From positions 9,349,036-9,413,035 of the forward strand of contig OX335643.1 of assembly GCA_946894095.1 (NCBI GenBank): DNA of 64,000 nucleotides, written 5' to 3'. The notes beneath the pieces are model-generated. The model was given only the letters and a program-made list of their open reading frames with translations, did not search any database and was not told the origin of the DNA. The position numbers were made by a program, and so were the translations under genes. Below, piece by piece: positions 21,308 to 32,640 of this stretch. Each line of letters opens with the position of its first letter. Within the stretch, counting starts at the first letter, position 1. The stretch comes from Incurvaria masculella. Taxonomy: Eukaryota; Arthropoda; Insecta; Lepidoptera; Incurvariidae.

Positions 21308-21954
21308 GTGGCATTGAATGGAACTGGATCACCTCATTATCCTCTCAAATATAGGCTGGCTAAGTTTCTTTCACAAGTGGACTATCAATATCATAGCGTG
21401 CTCGGTTTATTATTATTACGCGGAGATAGGATCGGCAGCTCGGGAGCAGGTTACCGCGGCCCTGTGCGGCGAAGTAGGCCTAGCTTCGAGCATGTGACCA
21501 CATTTTGCCGCGATGCCGGCCGATAAGCTTACAAGGGAGAGGCGACCGCCGAAAGAGTATGTTGCCGTCCTGCCTACACTCTCCTGAGGACCCAGAGAGC
21601 AAAGAAGTAGTACGCGGTACACCGGCAGGTTCCGCGGAGCCGCACGCGATGGTTCGAGCCAGCTCGCTGCTTGTTAGCATGCGGAGGCCAATTTTTGTGT
21701 AATTGTTTTATCGCATGAGCAAGAACACGTGAGCGATTAGTTCTCCATGAGCGGCCCCGACTGGGGGAGTGAGGAGAGAGAAAGGCCACATTAATTAATT
21801 AGATTCTGAATCGAATAATCGCGATCGCATATAAAATACGCAAAGCTTTAGAACTTGTTGGAACTATATTACTTATTGCGCTTTCGGCGGATGGAGCTAC
21901 ACGGGATGAAGTGTCCGAGCGACACTTTTGCTGCCACAGACCCGTCAGCCCTTA

Positions 21955-22275
21955 CTACTTCACGGTTGAAACGATGACACTGTCACCTGTCTCTTTCTTC
22001 GCTTGTCTTTTTCTTCGTGAAAAAGAAGACAGGCATTAGTGTCAACTTTCCGGTCGTAATGCAATACAATGCGTTGTGGTCGCAAACGAAGCGCTCTGTA
22101 ACACTGTGCGTACATTTAATTAAAATAGGCTTTAAGCGTAATCTCGTGTTTAACTTGACAACTGTCGCTTGTGAAGTGTTATTCCGTCCGACTTGGAAGT
22201 GTTTCTTGAGGTACATAATACATAATATAGCGATATGAACTTCATTCCTAGCGGTTGTCCCACGACACCTATCGT
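21955..22275 (+). repeat. Interspersed repeat, copy 1 of 2
   Basis: ACGGTTGAAACGATGACAC, TCTTCGTGAAAAAGAAGACA, TTATTCCGTCCGACTTGGA and AGTGTTTCTTGAGG match the diverged copy at 61473-61690 in the same order. It has no recognised coding capacity. Confidence 0.65.
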
Positions 22276-22292
22276 ATATTTTTAACTGAAGA

Positions 22293-22590
22293 AAAAACCG
22301 GCCAAGTGCGAGTCAGACTCGCACTCGAAGGGTTCCGTACCATTGTACAAGATTTAACGCCAAAAAATCACGTTTTTCGAATGGGATCCCCCTTTAATTA
22401 TTATTATTATTTTATTTTACCTATTTGTTGTTATAGCGGCAAAATAAATACACACTCTGTGAAAATTTCAGCTGCCTACCTATTAAGGTTCATGAGATAC
22501 AGCCCTGTGACAGACGGACGGACGGACGGACAGCGGAGGCTTAGTAATAGGGTTCCGTTTTCACCCTTTGGGTACGGAACCCTAAAAAGC
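22293..22590 (+). repeat. GGTTCCGTACC family, full length
   Basis: It runs from AAACCGGCCAAGTGCGAGTC to TTTGGGTACGGAACCCTAAA, with GACGGACGGACGGACAGCGG. It is the longest intact copy, about 298 bp. Confidence 0.8.
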
Positions 22591-23523
22591 AATTTTAAAT
22601 AAAAAATCGGTATTGTTGGCTGTGCCAAAAGATAAAAAATTCCCTCACTTTGCGAAATTACGCTCATCGAGGCCCGATACCAGCGAATTAGCGAAGTATT
22701 TCAGAGCTATCGAGCTTCTTCTCAGAAAGTAAAATGTCAACCACAAAAGGTTGCTCTGATTATATCTGCGGCAAGTGCTCCGGATATAGTTTTGGGGCAG
22801 TAATAAGGAATTAAAGTTCCACAGACCAACTTCTAGTACCTGCAAAACAGATTGAGCGACCCTACAAACCGTCTATGGCTCAGAGACTGCAAGCCAATGG
22901 TGAGTTTCGGGCCTCCAACAAACGGCTCGTCGCTATGCGAGGACACCAATAGATGGGGACAACCTACATAATTCAAAGTAGGTGTACATACGCATATTTT
23001 AATACAAAAGAAAATATTCAACCTAATGCGTTGCATTTCAGTCATCATAGAAAGGTGTAATTTCAAAGGATCTACCTAACAGAAATAACGAATTCTAAGA
23101 TGCTCACTTACCTTTGGCTTACAATAAATAAATACATAAAGTATTTCATATCAATATATGAAAGAAAACTTTGAATATGTTATGATTAGATAATTTCTGC
23201 GAATTTATTTCTTAAGGCGCTTTACCTAAAAAAGTGTAACTCAGTCGATGAAGAGTCTGTTAAATGTATCTCAAATATTTTTTGCGGGATCAAATGGTTG
23301 CAGTTTTAGTCTGACAACATTTCATTCGATCACTAAATCCCATTATTGGGTAAGCCCTAACTTGTGGTGTGATGTGTTCAACGTGATGATCCACACAAGG
23401 GTAGGCTGAGATGCATTTTATTTCACACACTTCTTTTTTCAGAAGTATATATCTTAATTTTTCGATTGTGTAGGTATCTAGTTTAGTAGAAACTGTAGCT
23501 CTATTTTTGTAATTCCGTGCGTA
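22591..23523. other. Stretch with no recognised gene
   Basis: AT-rich DNA without motif-bearing frames or repeats I can link elsewhere in the window. Confidence 0.4.
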
Positions 23524-23709
23524 GGAATCAGGAATCTTTCAGTCAAGCGAAACCCTTTTGTAGCGGTTGTCAAAGCGATTTTGTATGCAGGAAACCTTGA
23601 ATAATTGAAATACCGTGCTGCGGAATCTTTCCGTCGAGAAAACCCTTTTGACAACTGCTATAAAATTGGTTATCTCGACCGAAAGATTCCTGATTTCTGA
23701 GAACGGAAT
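23524..23709. repeat. Degenerate foldback element
   Basis: GGAATCAGGAATCTTTCAGT at the left pairs with CGAAAGATTCCTGATTTCTG at the right. Inner parts (GCGGTTGTCAAAGCGATT against ACAACTGCTATAAAATTGG) pair imperfectly. It resembles the larger element at 39722-39951. Confidence 0.55.
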
Positions 23710-25501
23710 TGCAAGAAAAAGCCTGCTGATCATGACGAAAAAAGCCGTCCTTAATTTTATAATTTATACAAAAAAAATATCGAGCGCCTTTAATATTAAA
23801 TATTTGAATCGCTTACGAGCTCAATAGAAAAAGGCGATGTGGACTGACTCCGCTTCCATAAAAGAATCTGCCAGGCATTGCTTATTCAAACGTTTATCAG
23901 TTTCAGCAAAAAAAAATTCAATAAGCGCGAGAGAAGGTAATTTCATGCCGCAACACGGAACTCCGCTGATTTGTAAGGAAACAGACATAAAAATGTTTTA
24001 AAATGCACCTGCAGTCGTAACGTTGGCGGAGGGCGGGCGCGGGGTGGAGGGGGGGTGGGGGGTAGCCGGGAGCGGGGGGGTAGGGGTGAGGCGGCGCCCT
24101 TCTCAAAGTAGCAATAAAAGAAAATCACGGTGAAAATACAACTCGTTGATTCGTTATTGGCCCCTCTCGGCCGAGATTGAAACTGAAGACATCGGAATAC
24201 ATTTTGCGCAAGATGGGCGAGGGGGACCGGGAGGGGGGGGGAGAGAGCGGGAGGTAATGATGTAAGCTGCAGCGTGGATTTTTGTGATTTGGTGGACGTT
24301 TTTATGGCGCTGAATCAATAGAGTCGTTCTATTTCGCGAGGGATCTGCTCGGAGTTAGCGTAAATACCTTCGAGTATTTTATCCCTCCGAAATCCTTGTC
24401 CGAAAAACTAAATCACTATTTTATTCGTTGCAAATGATATCCGTATGACTACACGGTGCCACGGGTAGTATTACTTTTATGGCAAGTTCGTAAATAAATA
24501 ATTTTCATTAACTATGGGAACATGCTTGAGACTCCTGCACAGACTTGATGACGCAAACGGCTTCAGGTTTGTTGCACTAAATGGCGTCCTGTGAAATTCT
24601 TATGTGTTCTTACGTTTTCATGTGTGTTTATGTTTTTAAGGTTTTTTTGTAAGTAATGTGGATACGCCGCCCCCAACATACGAGTTTCTAATATAAGGTA
24701 ATATCCTGACATCATGCGTGACAATAAGCCATCCATGGCCAGTTATATAAAAAAAGAAAGATATTGTTTCACAATATGTAGGTAGATTCAATGAAAACAT
24801 GTTGTACGAGTAAGCACATATTGTAATATTGTTATTTATCGTTTACGATAAAAACAGGGCATGTTATGTGTACAAACATCGGAGGTTAAGTCATAAGAAG
24901 TAGACAGCGACATGAATAAGGGGAGATACGGGTAATATGAACACACGTGAATTTCATTTGCATAAATTATCACTCCGACGACAACGCCACGCCACGACCA
25001 GCCAACCGTATACAGGCCGCTCTCGTCGATTTATAATGCGTAATTTGTGTCTGAACAATTCCCAGATAGCAAAGTCGCGGTTGCCGTAAGTTTGCTGATC
25101 TGTGATTTTAACATGTTACGTAAAATTTTCCAAAGTGTGTTTGTTTCAATATAATTTTAAACTTGTCAAGATAAGGATCGAGAAGGATGTTGTACATACT
25201 TTGTTTTAACATTATTGCAAACGTGTCATGTTACATTTTCGTCAATAGATGAATATATAACACGAGTGAATAAATTTTTTTTCCCGAATTGTTCTCATGC
25301 TCGTATTAACAGTTGTCTGAAAATTCTCAAAAAAAAAAAACATAAAAAAAGTATCTACATTATTTGTGTACTTCAGCGAGACTTACGTACTTGCAATATT
25401 GTTTGAGTAGAAGGTTTGAAGAAAGATAAGATTAAAATACCTTCCTTTCATACCATTTTTTCGCGTAAGCACCGCTTAAGTACATAAATGAAAAAAAAAA
25501 A
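23710..25501. other. Non-coding stretch with GC-rich islands and repeat fragments
   Basis: GC-rich islands at about 24025-24105 and 24220-24255. A short module related to 4858-4945 lies at about 24550-24640, and a SINE 3' tail (AAGCCATCCATGGCCAGTTA, then A-rich) at about 24703-24760. No exon recognised. Confidence 0.45.
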
Positions 25502-25713
25502 ATAACCGACTTCAAAGAAAAATCACTTTGTAGACAAATATATGCCATTTTTTTAACGATTATTGGAACTTTTTAAGGCGACATCAGCCAGGCGCGCGCA
25601 GCGCCAGTCAAGAGAACCTTGGCTAACTTGGCTGACACCGACTCAAAAAATTAAAATAATCGTAACTACAAAAATGGCAATTATTTTTTTACTTTTTCTT
25701 TGAAGTCGGTTAT
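25502..25713. repeat. Hairpin element related to 3991-4216
   Basis: ATAACCGACTTCAAAG at the left and CTTTGAAGTCGGTTAT at the right; the left arm is more diverged than in the 4-kb copy. The loop contains GGCGCGCGCAGCGCC. Confidence 0.75.
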
Positions 25714-25798
25714 TTTTTTGTAATTTTTTTATTTGTTTATTTTTAGGAAATCTGAAGCACACTAATTAACTTGTACACATCTTTTCCAATAAAAAAAA

Positions 25799-25990
25799 AT
25801 AACCGACTTCAAAGAAAAACACTAAAAAGTAAAAAAAATATTGCCATTTTTGTAGTTACGATTTGCGCTGCGCCAATCAAGAGAACCTTGGCTACCTTGG
25901 CTGACACCGACTCAGAAAATAACAAAAATCGTAACTACAAAAATGGCAATTATTTTTTACCTTTTAGTGGTTTTTTTTGAAGTCGATTAT
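25799..25990. repeat. Third hairpin of the same family
   Basis: AATAACCGACTTCAAAG at the left and TTGAAGTCGATTAT at the right. The arms include GCCATTTTTGTAGTTACG and its complement, with an internally shortened loop. Confidence 0.75.
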
Positions 25991-26357
25991 TTTTTTGTTA
26001 ATTTTTTTTATTTGTTTATTTTTAGTGAATCTGAAGTAAACTTACTAATTTGTACACGTCCTTTCCAATAAAAAAAGAATCACCGAAATCGGTTGGCGTT
26101 ATATTGAGTTATTTGTCCATTTGTCGCGCACATCTTAATACAAATTTAAGACTTATATGATTTTCTCATGGATATCATTGTCAGAACTTAACCAAATTAA
26201 AATGGGACCACATGGGAAGCACCAGCTTTCAATTAAAAAAATAATCATCAAAATCGATTCACCCAGGCGAAAGTTATGAGGTGACAAACATAAAAAAAAG
26301 CAAAAAAAAACATACAGACGAATTGAGAACCTCCTCCTTTTTTGAAGTCGGTTAACA
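25991..26357 (-). repeat. Reverse copy of the block at 3637-3990
   Basis: It contains CACCGAAATCGGTTGGCG, AATGGGACCACATGGGAAGC and the end GAGAACCTCCTCCTTTTTTG with GAAGTCGGTTAA. This is the reverse complement of 3637-3990. As there, it directly abuts hairpins. Confidence 0.75.
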
Positions 26358-26554
26358 ATGTGTGAATAAATGCTCCAACTGATTAGTATTTCTCAAAACG
26401 TCATAGTATATGAGAGCTACATTTCTGAAGCACTAATTTATTTTGCATGTTTTAAAATGATCTTTAGGCGTAGGCCGATTTCTGCCATGTCCAGCAGTGA
26501 CGTGACCCCCGGCACGTGAACACGTTCACGTTTCACGGTTTTTTTGTATGTAAC

Positions 26555-26745
26555 ATTGATGGCTAGTATTACACCTACATCTGCCATGATATTAGCCAAA
26601 CACCTCACGAGAACTTGGTGCCATGCTCTAACGTTCTTTATATTTTATTTATTGCACGGCTACATTTAACTGAATGGAAAACGGGGACAATTTTGATTGC
26701 CGCTTCGACCCTCGTTCATGCAATGCCATGGTAGTACCCGGCCAT
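26555..26745 (-). repeat. Diverged SINE copy
   Basis: In reverse it carries GGCACCAAGTTCTC, GTAGCCGTGCAATAAA and ATTGTCCCCGTTTTCCAT. Head and tail are incomplete. Confidence 0.6.
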
Positions 26746-27745
26746 GTAATAGTACGCTCGTATGCCATGTGAACTCATCCGATAGGTTGTTGGGCGACAC
26801 GTCGTCCGATCAATCCAAAGAGCGCGCTATCAAGGCAGCGCGAACACGGGCGGTATGCAGTGCAACGTCTTTGTTTATTAGACCGACTCGCACTTGGCCT
26901 GCAATTTTTCAATACATTAAGGTTGAGATAAATATGTAGTTGTAACCGAAATGAAGACTAACGAAAAGTACTACTTTGTGACGTCCATTTGCATTACTTT
27001 AAGATTTATCAAAGTGTTTCAAAGTGACGTCACAAAGTTCTGCTTTACGTTTCACTTAGTTTTTGTTACGACTATTTATCGCAGCCTTTGTGTCTTACAA
27101 GGTGTGAAACATGACAATGGCAGGACTTATTGAAATGTGTTTAATATATTGATAGAGCATCCTGTGTGCGTCACGTAAGATCTACCCCCCCCCCCCTCGG
27201 GCCTCGCGGGCGCTGTTCGACTAAATAATATGAAGGTGTATTAAATGTTATCATCTCGCAGGGCGTTACAGTACCGGATACATCCCCCCAGCCTCCATCC
27301 CCCAGCCCCCCAGCCACCATCCCTCATCCCCAGCCACCGCTCAACATACCCAACATTTCTTAGTTGACGACCATCTTACATTCGAACAGAAACCACGGCG
27401 CCTTCAGCCTGTCATTGCCATTTTTATTGGCTCTATGTTCATCTGAAATTGTATTCACCTGCTACATACCTAACATGCAAAAAAGCTAAATACGTAGATG
27501 ATATTTTCTTATACATACGTCTTAAGAAAAACCGACTATGACATTTCTGGGTTCAGCGGTATCAGGCATTTAAAATGTGTACAATTTTACCTCCTTTATC
27601 CCCCTTAACAGTGAAATTTAATAAACTTCTCTTAGCGTTCTCTACCCTAAAATAAAGCTGATGATTTTTTTTACAACCCTAGTTATATCGTTTTAAAATA
27701 CCTATTGAGCACATTCATGTCTATTGCAATGTTGAATTAGTGACG
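26746..27745. other. Stretch with C-rich island
   Basis: A C-run at about 27186-27197 and a CCCCCAGCC-type repeat at about 27280-27345. A fragment at 27535-27655 is related to the modules at 14640-14983. No gene recognised. Confidence 0.45.
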
Positions 27746-28147
27746 CTGGCTCGCGTAGCCTGGGGGCGCGGGGACTTCCCTTGCATACCAGGGGTCTGGG
27801 TTCAAATCACCTCCCCGTTCATGCACCACTGTCTTTTATCTTTTTGAGTTGGATAAGTGCATTTCGTCACGAATGCGAATTGTTGTATGAATATGCGGAA
27901 TCCATGTATAACTTTAGGTCCCATTCCTCTACAAGGTGGTAGGGCCCGCCCGGGTTGTTACGATCGCATTGGATGAAAAGTGAGGTGAGGATGGTTGAAG
28001 AATCAATAAAAATTGTCCATGTTTTCCATCCAGTTCCATTTGGTCGTGCTCATAATGGGATGATCCTGGTATGGCACCACGGTGTGTTGGGCTGATACCA
28101 TGACTGTGGCTGTGGTATTAGACATCCATGTCCAGTTAAAAAAAATA
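27746..28147 (+). repeat. Near-complete tRNA-headed SINE
   Basis: GCGTAGCCTGGGGGCGCGG and GGTTCAAATCAC (diverged B box) are followed by the full body and an A-rich tail. It is more diverged than the 8.2- and 62.2-kb copies. Confidence 0.75.
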
Positions 28148-28859
28148 AGCAACGGCTCAAGGAGCGGCAAAGCGCTTCAACTAGACGAGCACCAGGGTCC
28201 TTGCTTCGGTGGTGGTGGTTCGGGTTGCATCTTTCCCTAAAATATGGTAAAGAGAGAGGTGACGGCTGGACCCGACGTGATGCTCGTGAACGGGTGCTGT
28301 TCGTGGGGACTGACCTGCTCCAATTGGCAACATGTTAGTTGGCTGGGATAGTCTTTGCGAATAAACTGATATTAGTCATGACCAGTTTGTTCGATGAATT
28401 GTCGACTTTCATGAATTTCTGTTTATTTAGTGTCACCCATGGAGGTGAGGAAAGTGTCACCTGTGTTTTTTTTTATCAAATGACAAACGTTTTTGTAAAT
28501 TTAGACCAAGCGGACGTTGAAAAAAAAAACAGCGGAGTTTCTTGCCAGTTATTCTCCGCTGTGTTTTGTTTGGCTGAACTTTTGTTATTAAATGACAAAT
28601 CCGAGTGCAGTCTATGGATGATGAACAAACAATACAATACAATCCAACAAAAAACTCACGACACTTATTGAGCAGCCGGTGTGTCGGGCGGGCCGGACTC
28701 GTTACCTGCGCCGCCTGCGCTACCTGGACGCGAGGGAGCGGGCGCCCCAGTGCTGCCGCCGGGTTACACACACTAATGCAGTTGTCGACGATGTTGTCAA
28801 ATATTTGTGACGGAGAATTGCACAAATTGCATTTGGTTCTCTCTAAAAATATTACTTAC
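28148..28859. other. Stretch with no recognised gene
   Basis: A GC-rich patch at about 28680-28760. Frames cross it on both strands without a motif. Confidence 0.4.
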
Positions 28860-29060
28860 ACGAGGAACAAAAACAGTCAAAAATGCTCAACGCGGAACAG
28901 GGAGAAAATGCACAAATTCACAGCCGGCATTACAAAAGTAAGAAGCCCCCGATCCTCTAGATCCTTTATCTATAGGTTCGTTAAACACTGGAATGAACTC
29001 CTTTCGGAGGTTTTTTGTTGGTAAACAATGGAATAAACTTCCGAGGTATTTCCCCCAAAG
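28860..29060 (+). pseudogene. LINE reverse-transcriptase C-terminal remnant
   Basis: A frame here reads ...SRSFIYRFVKHWNELLSEV, which resembles the conserved C-terminal tail of non-LTR retrotransposon ORF2 proteins (aromatic-rich segment, then WN-x-LP-like). The DNA aligns with 48325-48500: AACGCGGAACAGGGAG against AACGCAGAACAGGCAG, and CCGATCCTCTAGAT in both. No RT catalytic core is nearby. It is most likely a decayed fragment. Confidence 0.5.
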
Positions 29061-29937
29061 TACAACCTAATTTAATATTGGGCTGATATAACGGTAGGGC
29101 AACTGCAACTGCAACTGCAACGGTGAGGTTGCATAAAAAAACCTGGGGTCCTTCAGTCATGGAACCACCTGGCCGGCCGGCACCCCCCCCCCCCCCCGCG
29201 ATTGAAATCCCATGGGCGTCGTCGGTCACCTTAAGAGGTCCGGGCATCGTCTTGTCGTTTACGTATTGAACGTAAATTTCGAATATTTTAACGTACAGCG
29301 TTGAAATCTTTTTAAATTTAGAAGTTCAAAACATTTCAAAGATTTGGGATACCGAAATTGTTTAGTCACAATGTCATTTCATAGTTTTCGAGTTGCGCAC
29401 GAAAATGTATTTATCTAAGGAAAATGTTCGTGTGGTAATTTTCTACAACTTTCAAAGAGGACTAACACGACTTCAATGTTTCGAGGAGCTGATTTTAGTG
29501 TTCGTTCAGTCCTTATAGTACTGACTTAGGCGCTAAAATTTTTTTCACTTTTCCCAAAATTAAGGAAAATCTTCGTAGTCAACGCAAATTTACTAGACTG
29601 CTCCTTCAGTCGAAGATTTTAAGTCCGCTACTCTTTGAGGATTTATGATGGCTTTTTTCTGTTGATATGTTTGTTTTAACACTCAAGCGAATAGGCTGTT
29701 TTAATATCAATTAAGCCTAAAATGGGCGCATGGTAAATTAACAAATAAAAAGCGACATATTTTGTTTTAACATTATAATTTTTTTAGACGAAATAAAAAT
29801 CCCAATAATTACAAATGGAACGCACTGGCCGATTTGCCACCCAGTTTTGGTGTTTTGACACTTCGCTTTCCACTCGACTCCTCGCGGGCCGCGGTCGCCA
29901 TCCACATTGCAAACGAAGTCGTAACAAACATTAACAC
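29061..29937. other. Stretch with C-run
   Basis: An AACTGC short repeat at about 29102-29120 and a 14-base C-run near 29186-29199; otherwise AT-rich. No gene recognised. Confidence 0.4.
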
Positions 29938-30030
29938 GTTTCGACGATTCGGATTTATATTTATCTAACAGCGGCCCGGGCGGCACACGCCGGGGCGTGC
30001 AAAGAAAATCAGCGCAGGCAATCGGAATCT
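29938..30030 (+). repeat. Duplicated module A, copy 1
   Basis: TTTATCTAACAGCGGCCCGGGCGG with CACGCCGG and AAGAAAATCAG matches 32278-32340 (TTTATCTAACAGCGCC, CTCGCCGG, CAGAAAATCAG). Confidence 0.6.
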
Positions 30031-30144
30031 TTTCATTTTTCTCCACGCGACTTTCTCCCGCGGCTGCCTCCGCCGCCACCACCGCCGGTCGGGACGTGGG
30101 GAGATATATTTAATGCTCGATCTTGTTTGGGTGACCGTTCAGGT

Positions 30145-30362
30145 GAGGCGTCGCCGTCGCCCGATAGTGGGACTTAAGGCGACATAGGACCCTAGAACGA
30201 CCTAGATAAGCTAACCTTTTATATTTTTAGTTTTCATAATCAGCACTTGTTTATCGGAGAACCATGGCATAGATAACTATTGTATATTTTAGATTAATAT
30301 AAGTTGGTCCTTGTCATTGAAATTCAAGCCTTAAACTGGTTTAAAAACTTTAAAACGCGTAA
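30145..30362 (+). repeat. Duplicated module B, copy 1
   Basis: CGATAGTGGGACTTAAGGCG, AACGACCTAGATAAG, ACCATGGCATAGATAAC and TTGGTCCTTGTCATTG are repeated in the same order at 31548-31765. Confidence 0.8.
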
Positions 30363-30775
30363 TTAACATGAGCGTTAAGGGTATATTATTTTAATTATAT
30401 TAGATTGATAAATCGATATTCTAGTGTCGCGTTTAGGATTTTTTTTTATTTTGGCTTTATATTCATCACAATTAATGAAAACGTTAGCATTCTCTCGGGA
30501 CATTCGTCCTTGATGTTCTCAGAATCACTCATGTTTTAACTAATGGTAATCAATACATAGCCAAAATTAAAAATATTTCTAAGCGCGACACTTATAGATT
30601 AGTAAATGCAATAACAATTAAACATAATATACTAACCGCTTATGTTGTAGTAATTAACGCGCTTAAAAGTTTTTCAAATCAAATAAGCCTTGAATTTGAA
30701 TGGCAAGTCCCAATTTTTATTAGTCTAAATTATAAAATGGTTGAATGTCAAGTTTTTCCTGTAACCACGTTTGCA

Positions 30776-31261
30776 TAAAAGAAGATCACGCCCATATTTC
30801 TTGTCAAAGATCCCAAAACATAGATGTCTGATGACCGTTGGCATTGTAAAATTGTGTTTGGTTTCTAAGTAATAAGGTCCGAAAGTCGAATTTTTCGCGC
30901 GTTTTATACAATAACTTTGGAGGTGGATTACGCAATGATAAAGTAAGAACATCTTAAAAAGATTAGTCATCAGACATAGCTTATTTAATCAAGATTTATA
31001 ATCTACATATTTGGTTTATGTTAGATTTTCGACTACAGCGGTCGTGGTTTACTTTCAGCTATAAGTCGTTTTGTAATTAAAAGTTTCGTAAATCTTACGA
31101 AATCATACACTATGCAAATTGTCTTTTTTGTGGACATGTTGCATCTTCCTCATCACGGAGCCTGTCTTATTTTTTGAAACAGAGAAGGTCCCAGTGCGCA
31201 ACAGCACGGTTTTGTACCGTGCCCGCGAATGAGTTGGTCCCGCCGGGTTGGGCCACCTTAA
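30776..31261 (-). mobile_element. TTAA-type MITE, one end missing
   Basis: It ends GGGTTGGGCCACCTTAA at 31261 and reads through the family in reverse. The other terminus (left side) is lost just before AAAGAAGATCACG. It lies between the two copies of module B. Confidence 0.8.
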
Positions 31262-31547
31262 AGGGTCGCCGTCAAATAAACCTCGCCGACAAAAAGGCGA
31301 TTTGCGAGGCAACGCCGCGCCGGGTGCGACGAACCGGCGCGCTCGGGGAGAACGGATTTCGGGGCTTTCTTCATACATTCAATAAGAAATGGATATGTGC
31401 CGCTTGGTCGAGCGCATTCCTAAAGCTCTCCACTCTCGCTCTACGTGACTGCCTCCTCGATTCAATATCCCTATTGGTAGGCCTTGCCGATTCATTGAAC
31501 GGAGAGAAAAAATATTATGAAATTAAAATCAATTTATAACGTTGAAG

Positions 31548-31765
31548 GCGATCGATAGTGGGACTTAAGGCGACGTAGGACCCTAGAACGACCTAGATAA
31601 GGTAACCTTTTATATTTTTAGTTTTCATAATAAGCACTCTTATGCAAACTTGTTTATCGGAAAACCATGGCATAGATAACTATTTTATGATTTAGATTAA
31701 TATAAGTTGGTCCTTGTCATTGAAATTCAAGCCTGAAACTGGCTTAAAAACTTTAAAACGCGATC
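31548..31765 (+). repeat. Duplicated module B, copy 2
   Basis: Same orientation as copy 1, with a 12-14 bp insertion (CTTATGCAAACTTG region). It differs at scattered positions, so the duplication is not very recent. Confidence 0.8.
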
Positions 31766-32277
31766 GATCGTTTGTCAATATACTCAACCCTGACTGCTAT
31801 CCCGACACCTCTTTCTCGACATTACAGCCATGCTTTAAACTTTCAGGAAATGAATTCATTTTTTAGCATACAATCGACAGTTGTGATCACTGGATTGTAT
31901 CGTAACGCCACAATAAATACTATCGAACTACTTTGTAACAAAAACGACGACGGTTTTTACACTAGAATATTTTTAATCAAAACCATTTTCTATTTATTTT
32001 AATATAATAAGGTAGTCAAGAGTTTGCTTCCTACAGGTAATCAAGAATAAGCTCCATACCTGCATGTAATTATCTTTGTGTGCAGTAGTTATCCATCAAG
32101 GATTCTAAACTTGTCTGATGAGTACATGAGAGAAAGGTCTGAGCATTTATCATACGGCAAAAAAGCTAACTGATTACATCCGATTATTATATATTGTATT
32201 TATTTTTCCTCCCATGGGACTCAGGTTTCCTGAATTCGTCAAAAATTTTCATTTAAAGCATAAAAAGTTCATTTCTG

Positions 32278-32340
32278 TCTTTATCTAACAGCGCCTCGGG
32301 TGGCACTCGCCGGAGAATGTTCAGAAAATCAGACGCCTAT
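32278..32340 (+). repeat. Duplicated module A, copy 2
   Basis: Counterpart of 29938-30030, same orientation. The order along the chromosome is A-B-MITE-B-A. Confidence 0.6.
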
Positions 32341-32429
32341 GATGTATTTTTTCTTAATGTTTACGGGATTAACATAGATCTTCAGTGGGGATTAAACTTT
32401 GGGATATGAATTACAGAATCTTTATCATA

Positions 32430-32620
32430 AATCCGCCAACCGCCCCCTCACCGTCGTACCGCCGCCCCGCCGCCCCCCCCCCGCCCGGGGCGCCGGACCG
32501 CCCCGCCCCGCCTCGCCCGCCCAGAACTGCATAATTGAAAATTGAAATTTGTTGAGGGCAGGAGTCCGCAGACCCACGACTGCCTCTAATTTGATTCCGA
32601 CGCCTCGCGCGCAATCGGAA
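32430..32620. other. GC-rich island
   Basis: Dense CCGCCCC-type sequence followed by CAGAACTGCATAATTG and AT-rich homeobox-like sequence. It is similar in style to the island near 840-900 (CCAGAACTGCGCAAC). No exon signature. Confidence 0.4.
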
Positions 32621-32640
32621 TTCAATGATCATAAATATTG

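Noticed and set aside
28605..29024. 139-residue plus-strand frame as a host gene
   Set aside because: Only its C-terminal end resembles a protein family, that of LINE RT tails, and the DNA matches a decayed copy at 48325-48500.
29738..30082. 114-residue minus-strand frame
   Set aside because: It overlaps duplicated module A and shows no known domain; the duplicate at 32278-32340 is not open in the same way.
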